The notes beneath the pieces were generated by a model. It worked only from the letters and a program-made list of their open reading frames with translations, had not been told where the DNA came from and did no database searches. Shown piece by piece: positions 1 to 8,052 of a stretch of DNA of 64,000 nucleotides. The stretch is taken from assembly GCA_046330255.1 (NCBI GenBank), contig JAXLTC010000002.1, positions 744,001 through 808,000 of the forward strand, read 5' to 3'. Source of the stretch: JBBSBL01 sp046330255. Lineage in GTDB: Bacteria > Actinomycetota > Thermoleophilia > Solirubrobacterales > Solirubrobacteraceae. Both the position numbers and the translations under genes were made by a program. Positions within the stretch are counted from its first letter, which is position 1; every line of letters starts with the position of its first letter.

Positions 1-196
1 CGGCCGGGAAGCGCGCGTCGAGGTAGGCGGCCTTCGCGCGCTTGATCACGTGCGGCCGGCCTTCGTGGTCGAACGTGGCGATGCCGTAGCCGTCCGGCTC
101 GCGCCGGCTCTGGGCCGCGAGGCTGTCGGAGGCCTCCAGCAGACCGAAGGTCGCCGGATGGACCTCGTCGGCGACGCGCGCGAACAGACGGCACAT
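1..196 (-). CDS. Class II glutamine amidotransferase (YafJ/Gn-AT_II type), 3' part outside window
   Basis: Only the first 65 codons are present; the gene runs off the left edge. The product begins MCRLFA, with the cysteine directly after the initiator Met. This is the N-terminal nucleophile of the Ntn-hydrolase glutamine amidotransferases, where it attacks the glutamine amide to release ammonia. The following DGYGIATFD stretch fits the YafJ-type subgroup. The acceptor substrate cannot be told from this fragment. The ATG at 196 has no Shine-Dalgarno sequence, but a TAGCTT hexamer lies 8 bases upstream, suggesting a leaderless message. Confidence 0.8.
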   Translation of the reverse strand, partial: MCRLFARVADEVHPATFGLLEASDSLAAQSRREPDGYGIATFDHEGRPHVIKRAKAAYLDARFPA

Positions 197-204
197 GCGA
201 AGCG

Positions 205-210
205 AAGCTA
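205..210 (-). promoter_or_regulatory. Putative leaderless -10 element (TAGCTT)
   Basis: TAnnnT hexamer 8 bases before the ATG of the amidotransferase, with no ribosome-binding site between. No convincing -35 hexamer is visible. Confidence 0.45.
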
Positions 211-322
211 GCGGCGCGCCGACCGCCGCGGTTCATCCGAAGCGGATGATGCGGGCCGGCGACCCCGCCTCTGGAATGGCGGCGATGAGCTGGCAGGAGC
301 CGAGCGAGATCCAGGATCGTCG

Positions 323-2230
323 ATGACCGATGCCGCGGGAGCCGCGCCGGAGGGCAAGCCGCAGGCGCCGGGACGCTCGCCGTTCCCGCCGATCGCGGGC
401 TACGGGTTCATCTCCAACTGCCACACCGGCGCGCTGATCGCGCCCGACGGCGCGATCGACTGGCTCTGCGTCCCCCGCTTCGACTCGCCGAGCGTGTTCG
501 GAGCGCTGCTCGACCGCGAGGCCGGCAACTTCCGTCTCGGCCCGTTCGGCGTGTCGGTCCCGAGCGGCGTCAACTACGAGCCCGGGACCAATGTCCTCGT
601 GACGACGTGGATGACCCCGAGCGGCTGGCTGGAGGTGCGCGACGGCCTGACGATGGGGCCGTGGCGCGGTGACGACTCCGTCACGCCGCACACCCGCCCC
701 CCGGCCGACTACGACGCCGAGCACGTGCTCGTGCGAACGGCCCGCTGCCTCTCCGGGGAGGTCGAGGTCGAGTTGGTCTGCGAGCCCGCCTTCGACTACG
801 GCCGCGCCCCCGCCGCCTGGAAGCTCGCCGACGGATCGCGTGGCGCCGCCGACGCGAGCGGCGGCGGGACCACCTTCCGGCTGGCCACGGACCTCGCGCT
901 CGGCATCGAGGGCAACAGGGTGCGCGCGCGGCACACGCTGCGTGAGGGCGAGGCGGCGTTCTGCTCGCTCTCCTGGGCGCCCGACCTGGAGGGGCCCGCC
1001 GACGCGGCCGGGGCGAACGAGCGCCTCGACGTCACCTCGCGCTACTGGCGCCGCTGGCTGCGCGGCGCGCGCTGGGCGCCGGACCACCCGTGGCGCGAGC
1101 CGATCCAGCGCTCGGCGCTCGCCGTGAAGGGGCTGACCTACATGCCCACCGGCTCGCTGGTCGCGGCGCTCACCACCTCGCTGCCGGAGACGCCGGGCGG
1201 GGAGCGCAACTGGGACTATCGCTACACGTGGATGCGCGACGCCACCTTCACACTCCAGGCGCTTCACATGCTGGGGCTCGACTGGGAGGCCGACGACTTC
1301 ATGCAGTTCGTCGCCGACCTCGAGCCCACCGAGGACGGCTCCCTGCAGATCATGTACGGGATCGACGGCCGCCGGGACCTGACCGAGAGCACGCTCGACC
1401 ACCTCTCGGGCTACGAGGGCGCGAGCCCCGTGCGGGTCGGCAACGGCGCGTTCGACCAGCGCCAGAACGACGTCTACGGGGCGGTGCTCGACTCGATCCT
1501 GATCCACTCCCAGCGCGGCGGCCGGCTCCCCGAGCGGCTGTGGCCGATCGTGGAGTCCCAAGTGGCGGGGGCGAGCAAGGTCTGGCGCGAGCCGGACCAG
1601 GGGATCTGGGAGGCGCGCGGGGCTCCCCAGCACTACGTCTCCTCCAAGCTGATGTGCTGGGTGGCGCTCGACCGCGCGGCGAAGCTCGCAGAGATCCGCG
1701 GCGCGCCCGAGCAGGGGTCCGCGTGGCGCGCCGAGGCCGACGAGATCCACGCGGACATCCTCGAGCACGGGACGCGCAAGGACGGCGCGCTGGTGCAGCA
1801 CTACGACTCCGAGGCGCTCGACGCCTCGACGCTGCTGGCGGCGATCGTCGGCTTCCTGCCGGACGACGACCCGCGCCTGCACGCGAGCGTGATGGCGATC
1901 GCCGAAGAGCTCACCGAGGACGGCTTCGTCCTGCGCTACCGCACCGGAGAGACCGACGACGGGATGTCCGGCAAGGAGGGCACGTTCCTGATCTGCTCGT
2001 TCTGGCTCGTCTCCGCGCTCGCGGTCGTCGGCGAGATGGACCGCGCGCGCGACCTGATGGAGCGCCTGCTTGCGATCTCCTCGCCGCTCGGGATCTACGC
2101 GGAGGAGTTCGAGCCCGGGCCCAACCGCCATCTCGGCAACGTGCCCCAGGCCTTCAGCCACCTTGCGCTGATCGAGGCGGCCGGGCGGATCGTGATCGCC
2201 GAGCGGTTCCACCTGATGACCGAACTTTGA
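323..2230 (+). CDS. Glycoside hydrolase family 15 protein (glucoamylase/trehalase type)
   Basis: Cytoplasmic GH15 enzyme of 635 residues with no signal peptide, expected to release glucose from alpha-linked oligosaccharides or trehalose by inversion. The N-terminal PIAGYGFISNCHTGALI and DWLCVPRFDSPSVF open the domain usual in bacterial GH15 proteins. The (alpha/alpha)6 catalytic part shows NWDYRYTWMRDATF near residue 295, the acid EPDQGIWE near 423 and the base-region EGTFLICSFW near 552. Full length for the family. It lies 16 bases ahead of a glucose-dehydrogenase-like SDR on the same strand, so glucose is a plausible product. Trehalase versus glucoamylase activity cannot be decided from sequence alone. 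Confidence 0.9.
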   Translation: MTDAAGAAPEGKPQAPGRSPFPPIAGYGFISNCHTGALIAPDGAIDWLCVPRFDSPSVFGALLDREAGNFRLGPFGVSVPSGVNYEPGTNVLVTTWMTPSGWLEVRDGLTMGPWRGDDSVTPHTRPPADYDAEHVLVRTARCLSGEVEVELVCEPAFDYGRAPAAWKLADGSRGAADASGGGTTFRLATDLALGIEGNRVRARHTLREGEAAFCSLSWAPDLEGPADAAGANERLDVTSRYWRRWLRGARWAPDHPWREPIQRSALAVKGLTYMPTGSLVAALTTSLPETPGGERNWDYRYTWMRDATFTLQALHMLGLDWEADDFMQFVADLEPTEDGSLQIMYGIDGRRDLTESTLDHLSGYEGASPVRVGNGAFDQRQNDVYGAVLDSILIHSQRGGRLPERLWPIVESQVAGASKVWREPDQGIWEARGAPQHYVSSKLMCWVALDRAAKLAEIRGAPEQGSAWRAEADEIHADILEHGTRKDGALVQHYDSEALDASTLLAAIVGFLPDDDPRLHASVMAIAEELTEDGFVLRYRTGETDDGMSGKEGTFLICSFWLVSALAVVGEMDRARDLMERLLAISSPLGIYAEEFEPGPNRHLGNVPQAFSHLALIEAAGRIVIAERFHLMTEL

Positions 2231-2246
2231 CAACCGAGGGGGCGAT

Positions 2247-3014
2247 ATGACACTGGAGGGCAAGGTCGCGGTCGTGACCGGCGGCAACAGCGGGATCGGC
2301 AAGGCGGCGGTGCTGGCGCTGGCCGAGCAGGGCGCGAACGTGGTCATCGACTACGTCGCGCACCCCGAGGCCACCGAGGAGCTCGAAGCGCAGATGGCGA
2401 AGCTCGGCGAGCGCGCCGTCGGCGTCGAGGCGGACGTCAGCAAGGTCGCCGATCTGCAGAAGCTCGTGGACGCCGCGGTGAAGAGCTTCGGCCGGCTGGA
2501 CGTGATGGTCAACAACGCGGGCGTCGAGACCCGGACGTCGGTGCTGGACTCGACCGAGGCCGACTTCGAGAAGGTCATCGCGATCAACCTCAAGAGCGCG
2601 TTCTTCGGCACCCAGATCGCCGCGAAGCAGATGATCGCGCAGGGCGACGGGGGCCGGATCGTCAACCTCAGCTCGATCCACGAGGACTGGCCGATGCCGG
2701 GCAACGCGCCGTACTGCCTCTCGAAGGGCGGCATGCGGATGCTGACCCGCACCGCGGGCGTCGAGCTGGCGCCGCACGGGATCCTCGTCGCGGGGGTCGC
2801 GCCCGGCGCGGTCGCCACGCCGATCAACGTCTCGGAGATGAGCGACCCGGCGACGATGGCGAAGATCGCCGAGGCGGTGCCCGTCGGGCGCATGGCCAAG
2901 CCCGAGGAGATCGGCAGCGTGGTCGCGTTCCTCGCCGGCGACGGCGCCGCCTACCTGACCGCGACGACGATCATCGTCGATGGCGGGATGATGCAGCAGA
3001 GCCCCGGGGTCTAG
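2247..3014 (+). CDS. Short-chain dehydrogenase, glucose 1-dehydrogenase-like
   Basis: NAD(P)-dependent SDR of 255 residues. The cofactor motif TGGNSGIG lies at residues 11-18, NNAG near 90, and the catalytic Ser (NLSSIHEDWP) with YCLSK (Tyr and Lys) near 140-160. The C-terminal VDGGMM closes the classical SDR fold. The SSIHE...SKGG context resembles Bacillus-type glucose 1-dehydrogenases, so oxidation of glucose to gluconolactone is the best guess. A purine-rich GAGGGGGCG site precedes the ATG. It sits between the GH15 gene and a GMC oxidoreductase with gaps of 16 and 2 bases, which supports one operon. Confidence 0.88.
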   Translation: MTLEGKVAVVTGGNSGIGKAAVLALAEQGANVVIDYVAHPEATEELEAQMAKLGERAVGVEADVSKVADLQKLVDAAVKSFGRLDVMVNNAGVETRTSVLDSTEADFEKVIAINLKSAFFGTQIAAKQMIAQGDGGRIVNLSSIHEDWPMPGNAPYCLSKGGMRMLTRTAGVELAPHGILVAGVAPGAVATPINVSEMSDPATMAKIAEAVPVGRMAKPEEIGSVVAFLAGDGAAYLTATTIIVDGGMMQQSPGV

Positions 3015-3016
3015 GC

Positions 3017-4573
3017 ATGTCCGCGGGCTCCTACGACGTCGTGATCGTCGGCAGCGGCGCGGGCGGCGGGACGCTCGCCCGCCACCTGGCGCCCTCGGGC
3101 AAGCGGATCCTGATCCTCGAGCGCGGGGACTGGCTCGCGCGCGAGCCGGAGAACTGGTCCTCGGAGGCGGTGTTCGTCGACGGGCGCTACATGTCGCCCG
3201 ACACCTGGCACGACGCGGACGGCAAGGGCTTCCAGCCGCAGGTCCACTACTTCGTCGGCGGCGCGACCAAGCTGTACGGGGCCGCGCTCTACCGGCTGCG
3301 CGAGGAGGACTTCGGCGAGCTGCGCCACGCCGACGGCATCTCGCCGGCTTGGCCGATCCCCTACGCCGAGATGGAGCCCTACTACACGGCGGCGGAACGC
3401 CTCTACGAGGTGCACGGGCGCCACGGCGAGGACCCGACCGACCCCCCGGCCAGCGCCGAGTACCCGCACCCGCCCGTCTCCCACGAGCCGCGGATCCAGC
3501 AGCTCGCCGACGACCTCGCCGCGAGCGGCCACCACCCGTTCCACGCGCCGTGCGGGATCATGCTCGACGAGTCGAACCCGCCCTACAGCGCCTGCGTTCG
3601 CTGCGCGGACTGCGACGGGTTCCCCTGTCTCGTGCACGCGAAGTCCGACGCGGAGGTGCTCGGCGTGCGACCGGCGCTCGAGCACTCCAACGTCGAGCTG
3701 CGCACGAACGCGGAGGCGCTGAGGCTGGAGACCGACGCCGGCGGAGGCAGCGTGACCGGCGTCGTCGTCCGCACGCCCGACGGCGAGGAGACGATCACGG
3801 CCGGCGTCGTCGTGGTCTCCTGCGGCGCCGCCAACAGCGCGAAGCTGCTGCTCGCCTCGGCGAGCGACCGCCACCCGAACGGGCTCGCGAACGGCTCCGA
3901 CCAGGTCGGGCGCAACTACATGTTCCACAACAGCCAGGCCGTTCTGGCGCTCTCCCGCGAGGAGAACCCGACCGTCTACCAGAAGACGCTCGGGCTCAAC
4001 GACTACTACTTCGCCACCGACGAGTACGAGTTCCCGATGGGGAACATCCAGATGGTCGGCAAGTCCCAGGGGCCGATGTTCCGCGGCGAGAAGCCGATCG
4101 AGACCAAGCTCGCCCCGAACTGGTCCCTGGACGACATCGCCCGCCACGCGGTGGACTTCTGGCTCTCCACCGAGGATCTCCCGCGGCCGGGCAACCGCGT
4201 CACGCTGACCGCCGACGGGGCGGTGAAGCTGGTCTACCAGCCGACCAACGAGGAGCCCAAGGAGCGGCTCTACGCGAAGCTGCGCTCGCTGCTCGGGCAC
4301 ATCGGGATGCACCAGGATCACCTGATCCCGCGCCACGCCTACCTCAAGACGGAGATCCCGGTCGCCGGGGTCGCCCATCAGGCCGGCACCGCGCGGTTCG
4401 GCGCCGACCCGGCGACCTCCGTGCTCGACACCGACTGCAAGGCGCACGAGCTCGACAACCTCTACGTGGTCGACACGAGCTTCTTCCCGAGCATCGGCGC
4501 CGTGAACCCGGCGCTGACGGCGATCGCCAACGCGCTGCGCGTAGGCGACCACCTGCTCGAGCGCCTGGGCTGA
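3017..4573 (+). CDS. GMC family FAD-dependent oxidoreductase
   Basis: Flavoprotein of 518 residues. The N-terminal dinucleotide-binding motif VVIVGSGAGGGT (residues 8-19) binds FAD. The C-terminal HQAGTARFG and VNPALTAIANAL blocks are the GMC_oxred_C signature with the active-site region. A cysteine cluster, CVRCADCDGFPC (about residues 195-206), recalls the cysteine-rich insert of gluconate/sugar dehydrogenase-type GMC proteins. No signal peptide is seen. It starts 2 bases after the SDR stop, so it is probably co-transcribed and could continue oxidation of the sugar made by the two upstream enzymes. The substrate is inferred only from context. Confidence 0.87.
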   Translation: MSAGSYDVVIVGSGAGGGTLARHLAPSGKRILILERGDWLAREPENWSSEAVFVDGRYMSPDTWHDADGKGFQPQVHYFVGGATKLYGAALYRLREEDFGELRHADGISPAWPIPYAEMEPYYTAAERLYEVHGRHGEDPTDPPASAEYPHPPVSHEPRIQQLADDLAASGHHPFHAPCGIMLDESNPPYSACVRCADCDGFPCLVHAKSDAEVLGVRPALEHSNVELRTNAEALRLETDAGGGSVTGVVVRTPDGEETITAGVVVVSCGAANSAKLLLASASDRHPNGLANGSDQVGRNYMFHNSQAVLALSREENPTVYQKTLGLNDYYFATDEYEFPMGNIQMVGKSQGPMFRGEKPIETKLAPNWSLDDIARHAVDFWLSTEDLPRPGNRVTLTADGAVKLVYQPTNEEPKERLYAKLRSLLGHIGMHQDHLIPRHAYLKTEIPVAGVAHQAGTARFGADPATSVLDTDCKAHELDNLYVVDTSFFPSIGAVNPALTAIANALRVGDHLLERLG

Positions 4574-4620
4574 GCGACGGCGGCTCCCCGAGAGCTGCCA
4601 GCCCTCGCCGTGAGCGTGGG

Positions 4621-4843
4621 TCGTGGCGAACGACGGCAACGAGGGAGCCCTCGCGCCGGCGGAGGGCATCTGCGAAGGGGCATGGAGCGTCCCGGGATTC
4701 CGCTCTCCTGCCCTGGGGGTCGTATATGCCCCCTACCCAGGACGGCGGACCCGGCGCCTCGCGCCGGCGCCCTCACCGAGCGCAAAACGCCTCGTTCGTT
4801 GCCGCAGTTCGCGGCGCGACGGGCACCCCGCAGCGCCGGAGCG
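4621..4843 (+). repeat. Dispersed intergenic repeat, element 1 (arm - hairpin A - inverted arm)
   Basis: Lies in the gene-free gap 4574-5223 between two convergent genes. The left arm (4621-4647, core GGCGAACGACGGCAACGAGG) is matched by an inverted arm at 4790-4820 (core GTTGCCGCAGTTCGC). Between them is hairpin A at 4706-4742: TCCTG and GGGGG pair with CCCCC and CAGGA around a 9-base loop, TCGTATATG. The tail CGGGCACCCCGCAGCGCC follows the right arm. Related copies occur at 39614, 49628 and 49921. No credible protein is encoded. Confidence 0.75.
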
Positions 4844-4926
4844 CGGCCCGAGGCGCCGGCGAGCGCCAGGCCGCGGGCCATGCCGGCCAGTCCCGCCCGC
4901 GGCGGTCCGCGCAATCGCGGGCATGG

Positions 4927-5112
4927 GTCGTGGCGAACGGCGGCAACGAAGGAGCCGCACGCCGGCGACCGCGGCGCGGCCGCGGTCGCGAGACTGCAAT
5001 CGACCCCGCTATACGCAGGCAATCGCACACTCGCGAAGAGCCCGCCCTCCGCGACCGCGGAACTCCCCCTTCATTGCCGCAGTTCGCGACGTAACGGGCA
5101 CCCCGCGGCGCC
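4927..5112 (+). repeat. Dispersed intergenic repeat, element 2 (arm - hairpin B - inverted arm)
   Basis: Left arm at 4927-4953 (core GGCGAACGGCGGCAACGAAG). Hairpin B occupies 4987-5035, with CGCGAG at one end and CTCGCG at the other around the conserved centre ATCGACCCCGCTATACGCAG. The inverted arm CATTGCCGCAGTTCGC lies at 5072-5087, followed by a CGGGCACCCCGCGGCGCC tail. Element 3 at 26594 has the same arm order and the same core. Confidence 0.75.
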
Positions 5113-5182
5113 CGAGCGGAACCCGCGGCGCCCGAGCGGAACCCGCGGCGCCCGAGCGGAACCCGCGGCGCCCGAGCGGAAC
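5103..5182 (+). repeat. Tandem array, four identical 20-bp units
   Basis: The unit CCGCGGCGCCCGAGCGGAAC is repeated four times without change, followed by a degenerate fifth copy at 5183-5202. The unit matches the outer end of repeat element 2 (CCCGCGGCGCCCGAGCG), so the array looks like local amplification of the element's tail. It ends about 20 bases before the stop of the cyclase gene. There are no spacers, so it is not a CRISPR. Confidence 0.9.
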
Positions 5183-5223
5183 CCGGGCGTCCCGAGCGTT
5201 CCGCCGGCCCGCGAGCAGCTCGC

Positions 5224-6174
5224 CTACAGGACCGCGATCGGGTTCAGCGGGGACCCGGTCCCGTTGACGATCCGCAACGGCGCGGCCACGAACAGGAACT
5301 CCCAGCGGCCGGCCTCGGCGCAGGCGTCCGCGATGTCCTCGAGCTGGAGGTAGTCGAACAGCGGGATCCCGATCGCGCTCAGCGCGAGGACGTGGATCGG
5401 GAACCCGACCCCCTCGGTCGTGCTCGGCGCCGTGTCGTTGTTGCCGTCGGACCCGAGGGCGGAGATGCCGCGCTCGGCCAGCAGCCGCGCGGCCGACGGG
5501 TGCAGCCCCGCCTTCGCGCGCGCGGTGTCCCACGGGCCGAGCTCAGCGAGGCGTCGCGCGTGCCCGGTGCGTACCAGCAGCACGTCGCCCTCCCCCGCCG
5601 CCACGCCCTGCTCGGCCTCCGCGGCCTCCAGGTCCTCGGGGCGCACGTGCTCGCCGGGCTCGAGCCACGGCAGGCCGCGCAGGCGCGGGACGTCCAGCAG
5701 CACGCCGCGCCCGACCAGCCCGTCGCGGAGCACCTCCACGGCGCCGAAACTCGCCCCCTGGGAACCGACCGCGTCGCTCGGCACCCCGTTGTACAGCCGC
5801 CCGGCCCAGGACACGTGGCAGAGCGCGTCGAGATGGGTGTGGCCGTCGTTGTGGTAGTCGACGCCGACGAAGTCCTTGGCGAAGCGCAGCGACCCCGACC
5901 CGATGTCGGTGTCTCCGAGCATCGTCATGTGATGCAGCGCGGGCTCGGGGTTGTCCGGCGCGGCGCTCGTGTTCAGCGGCAGGCTCATGCTGACGCTGCG
6001 GCCCTCGCGCACCAGCCCGGACGCGGCGCGCACCCGCTCCGGGGTCAGGTGGTTCAGCGCGCCGCGCTCGTCATCCGCGCCCCAGCGCCCCCACGTACTC
6101 ACCGCCTCGAAGAGGGCCTCGAACTCCGCGACGGTCATGTCGTTCTGCAGCTGGGAGGGCGACTGTCGCGGCAC
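5224..6174 (-). CDS. Cyclase family protein (kynurenine formamidase-like metal hydrolase)
   Basis: Protein of 316 residues in the Cyclase (PF04199) superfamily, whose members hydrolyse amides or cyclise polyketides with a bound divalent metal. The diagnostic DGHTHLDALCH motif (HxxxD metal ligands) lies near residue 110, with HARRLAEL and WDTARAKAGLHPSAA downstream as in the long actinobacterial subgroup. The GTG at 6174 is chosen because AGAAAGG lies 5 bases upstream. An ATG at 6138 and a longer frame to 6261 are alternatives. The substrate is unknown. The 3' end abuts the tandem-repeat region. Confidence 0.82.
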   Translation of the reverse strand: MPRQSPSQLQNDMTVAEFEALFEAVSTWGRWGADDERGALNHLTPERVRAASGLVREGRSVSMSLPLNTSAAPDNPEPALHHMTMLGDTDIGSGSLRFAKDFVGVDYHNDGHTHLDALCHVSWAGRLYNGVPSDAVGSQGASFGAVEVLRDGLVGRGVLLDVPRLRGLPWLEPGEHVRPEDLEAAEAEQGVAAGEGDVLLVRTGHARRLAELGPWDTARAKAGLHPSAARLLAERGISALGSDGNNDTAPSTTEGVGFPIHVLALSAIGIPLFDYLQLEDIADACAEAGRWEFLFVAAPLRIVNGTGSPLNPIAVL

Positions 6175-6338
6175 GCGCGCCTTTCTACCAGAGCGCCGCG
6201 CATGAGCCACCGAAGGCCCCGAGCGCCTTCCTCCGGCTTTCATCCGCTTGGGAGGATGCACGAGTCGGAGCGCGAACTACCGTGGATCGTGTGGGTGCCG
6301 CGCTGGCGGCGCCCGACCACCAACAGGAGGTCAGTGCC

Positions 6339-6746
6339 GTGAGCAGCACAACCGACGGCTACGAGCGCGAGGGCTCGGGCTGGGTCACCTTCGCCGGCGT
6401 CATGATCATGATGCTCGCCGTCCTGAACGTGATCCGGGGCATCAGCGCGATCTCGGACTCGAAGTTCTGGGTCGGGGACGAGAAGTTCGTGATCCACAAC
6501 CTGCATGCGTGGGGCTGGATCATCCTGATCATCGGGTTGATCGAGCTCTTCGTGGCGTTCGGCATCTGGAGCGGCGGGGAGTGGTCACGCTGGATCGGCG
6601 TCTTCATCGCGACGGTCAACGCGATCTGGGCGCTGTTCTTCATCCCTGCCAGCCCCTTCTGGGCGCTGGTGCTTTTCGCGATCGCGATCTTCGTGATCTA
6701 CGGCCTCGCCGCCTACGGCGGAGGCGGCCGGGCGTCGACCAGTTAG
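6339..6746 (+). CDS. Small four-helix integral membrane protein (DUF7144-like)
   Basis: Hypothetical membrane protein of 135 residues. Four hydrophobic segments are visible: VTFAGVMIMMLAVLNVI, AWGWIILIIGLIELFVAFGI, WIGVFIATVNAIWALFFI and FWALVLFAIAIFVIYGL. The layout and the WVTFAGVMI opening match a family common in actinobacteria with no known function. GTG at 6339 is selected because a perfect AGGAGG (6325-6330) lies 8 bases upstream. Its leadered start contrasts with the leaderless neighbours. Confidence 0.82.
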   Translation: MSSTTDGYEREGSGWVTFAGVMIMMLAVLNVIRGISAISDSKFWVGDEKFVIHNLHAWGWIILIIGLIELFVAFGIWSGGEWSRWIGVFIATVNAIWALFFIPASPFWALVLFAIAIFVIYGLAAYGGGGRASTS

Positions 6747-6776
6747 CTGCGCCGCGAAACACCTGAAGATCGACCC

Positions 6777-6803
6777 CCGGAGGCCGCCGCGCGCGGCCTC
6801 CGG
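6777..6803 (+). terminator. Perfect 11-bp stem-loop, terminator-like
   Basis: CCGGAGGCCGC and GCGGCCTCCGG pair perfectly around the loop CGCGC, 30 bases after the stop of the small membrane protein. No U-tract follows, as is usual for terminators in GC-rich actinobacteria. Confidence 0.6.
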
Positions 6804-6861
6804 CGGTTCATCCGGTCCGGACGATGACGGACCTCCGGCAAGTGCGATTGAATGCCGCCCC

Positions 6862-8052
6862 ATGGAGGCAAGCGAAACGCCCGCCGGACCGCCCGAGCCC
6901 ACCGAGCCCCGCCCGCCCGCCGGCCGCCTGCTCCCGGGGCTGTGCGTCGCGATCGCGACCGTGCTGCTCTTCTTCGGCTCGTTCGCGATCTGGGCGAACC
7001 GCCAGCTGCTGAACACCGACAACTGGGTCTCGACCAGCACGAAGCTGCTCGAGAACAAGGACGTGCAGGCCGCGCTGGGCCCGTACCTCGTCAACGAGCT
7101 CTTCAAGCAGGTCAACGTCCAGGCCGAGCTGCAGGCGAAGCTGCCTCCCCAGCTGCAGCCGCTCGCCGGCCCCGCCGCGGGCGGCCTGCGCCAGCTCGCG
7201 GAGCAGGCCTCGGTCAAGCTGCTCGCCTCTCCCCAGGTCGACGGCGTGTGGCAGCAGGTGAACCGCGCCGCGCACAAGGAGCTTCTGAAGCTGCTCGAGG
7301 GCGGCGGCAACGCGCTCTCGACCTCGAACGGCGAGGTGACCCTGCACCTGAAGCCGATCGTGGCGCAGATCGCCTCGCAGGTGGGCCTGCCCTCGGCCGT
7401 CGCCGGCAAGATCCCCAACAGCGCGGCGAACCTGGTGATCCTGCGCTCGAACCAGCTCAAGGCGGCCCAGGACGCCGCACAGATCTTCAAGGGCCTGGTG
7501 ATCGTGCTCACGCTCCTGGTGATCGGCCTCTACGTGCTGGCGATGGTGCTCGCGCGCGGCCGCAGGCGCGCGACGCTGCTGGCGATCGGCTGGGGCTTCG
7601 TGGGCGTCGGCGCGCTCGTGCTGGTCGCGCGCTCTCTCGCCGGCAACGAGGTCGTAGGCGACCTCGTCAAGGCGCGGGCCAACCTGCCGGCGGGACAGGC
7701 AACGTGGTCGATCGCGACCGACCTGCTGCGCCAGATCGGCACGGCGCAGATCTTCTTCGGCGTGCTCGTGCTGCTCGCCGGCTGGCTGGCGGGCGAGAGC
7801 CGGCCCGCGCTGGCGTTCCGGCGCTTCGTCGCGCCGGCGCTGCGCGACCACCCCGTTCCGGTCTACCTCGGCGCCTTGGTCGTGGGCATCGTGATCGTCG
7901 CCTGGCATCCGCTCGACTTCGCGCGCGTCACGTTCACCGCGATCCTCTTCCTGGTGCTGGTGCTCGCCGCCGTGGCCGCCCTGCGCCACCAGACTTCGCA
8001 GGAGTTCCCCGCCTCGCAGGCGGCGGAAGGCGAAGCGGCTACGAGTCGCTGA
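6862..8052 (+). CDS. Hypothetical multi-pass membrane protein with large extracytoplasmic loop
   Basis: Protein of 396 residues with no recognised enzymatic motif. One helix at residues 22-46 (LLPGLCVAIATVLLFFGSFAIWA) is followed by a roughly 165-residue soluble region containing NTDNWVSTSTKLLENKDVQAAL. About five further helices follow from residue 213 to 375. This one-helix, domain, helical-bundle layout recurs in uncharacterised actinobacterial membrane proteins. Its 3' end overlaps the convergent GAP-family gene by 14 bases. No function is proposed. Confidence 0.8.
   Translation: MEASETPAGPPEPTEPRPPAGRLLPGLCVAIATVLLFFGSFAIWANRQLLNTDNWVSTSTKLLENKDVQAALGPYLVNELFKQVNVQAELQAKLPPQLQPLAGPAAGGLRQLAEQASVKLLASPQVDGVWQQVNRAAHKELLKLLEGGGNALSTSNGEVTLHLKPIVAQIASQVGLPSAVAGKIPNSAANLVILRSNQLKAAQDAAQIFKGLVIVLTLLVIGLYVLAMVLARGRRRATLLAIGWGFVGVGALVLVARSLAGNEVVGDLVKARANLPAGQATWSIATDLLRQIGTAQIFFGVLVLLAGWLAGESRPALAFRRFVAPALRDHPVPVYLGALVVGIVIVAWHPLDFARVTFTAILFLVLVLAAVAALRHQTSQEFPASQAAEGEAATSR

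Noticed and set aside
233..2347. Open frame of about 700 codons opposite the GH15 gene
   Set aside because: Arg/Pro/Ala/Gly-rich shadow of a clear GH15 gene; typical artefact of high-GC codon use. Similar long antisense frames at 45822-49643, 59515-62466 and 62867-64000 were discarded for the same reason.
5103..5202. Possible CRISPR array
   Set aside because: Units are directly abutting 20-mers with no spacers and no cas genes.
4462..5533. Several overlapping short frames in the gap after the GMC gene
   Set aside because: They translate the repeat elements and tandem array. The recurring peptides at other copies reflect DNA repeat identity rather than protein conservation.
6777..6803. Riboswitch upstream of the membrane protein at 6862
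   Set aside because: Only a simple 11-bp stem-loop is present, better explained as a terminator.
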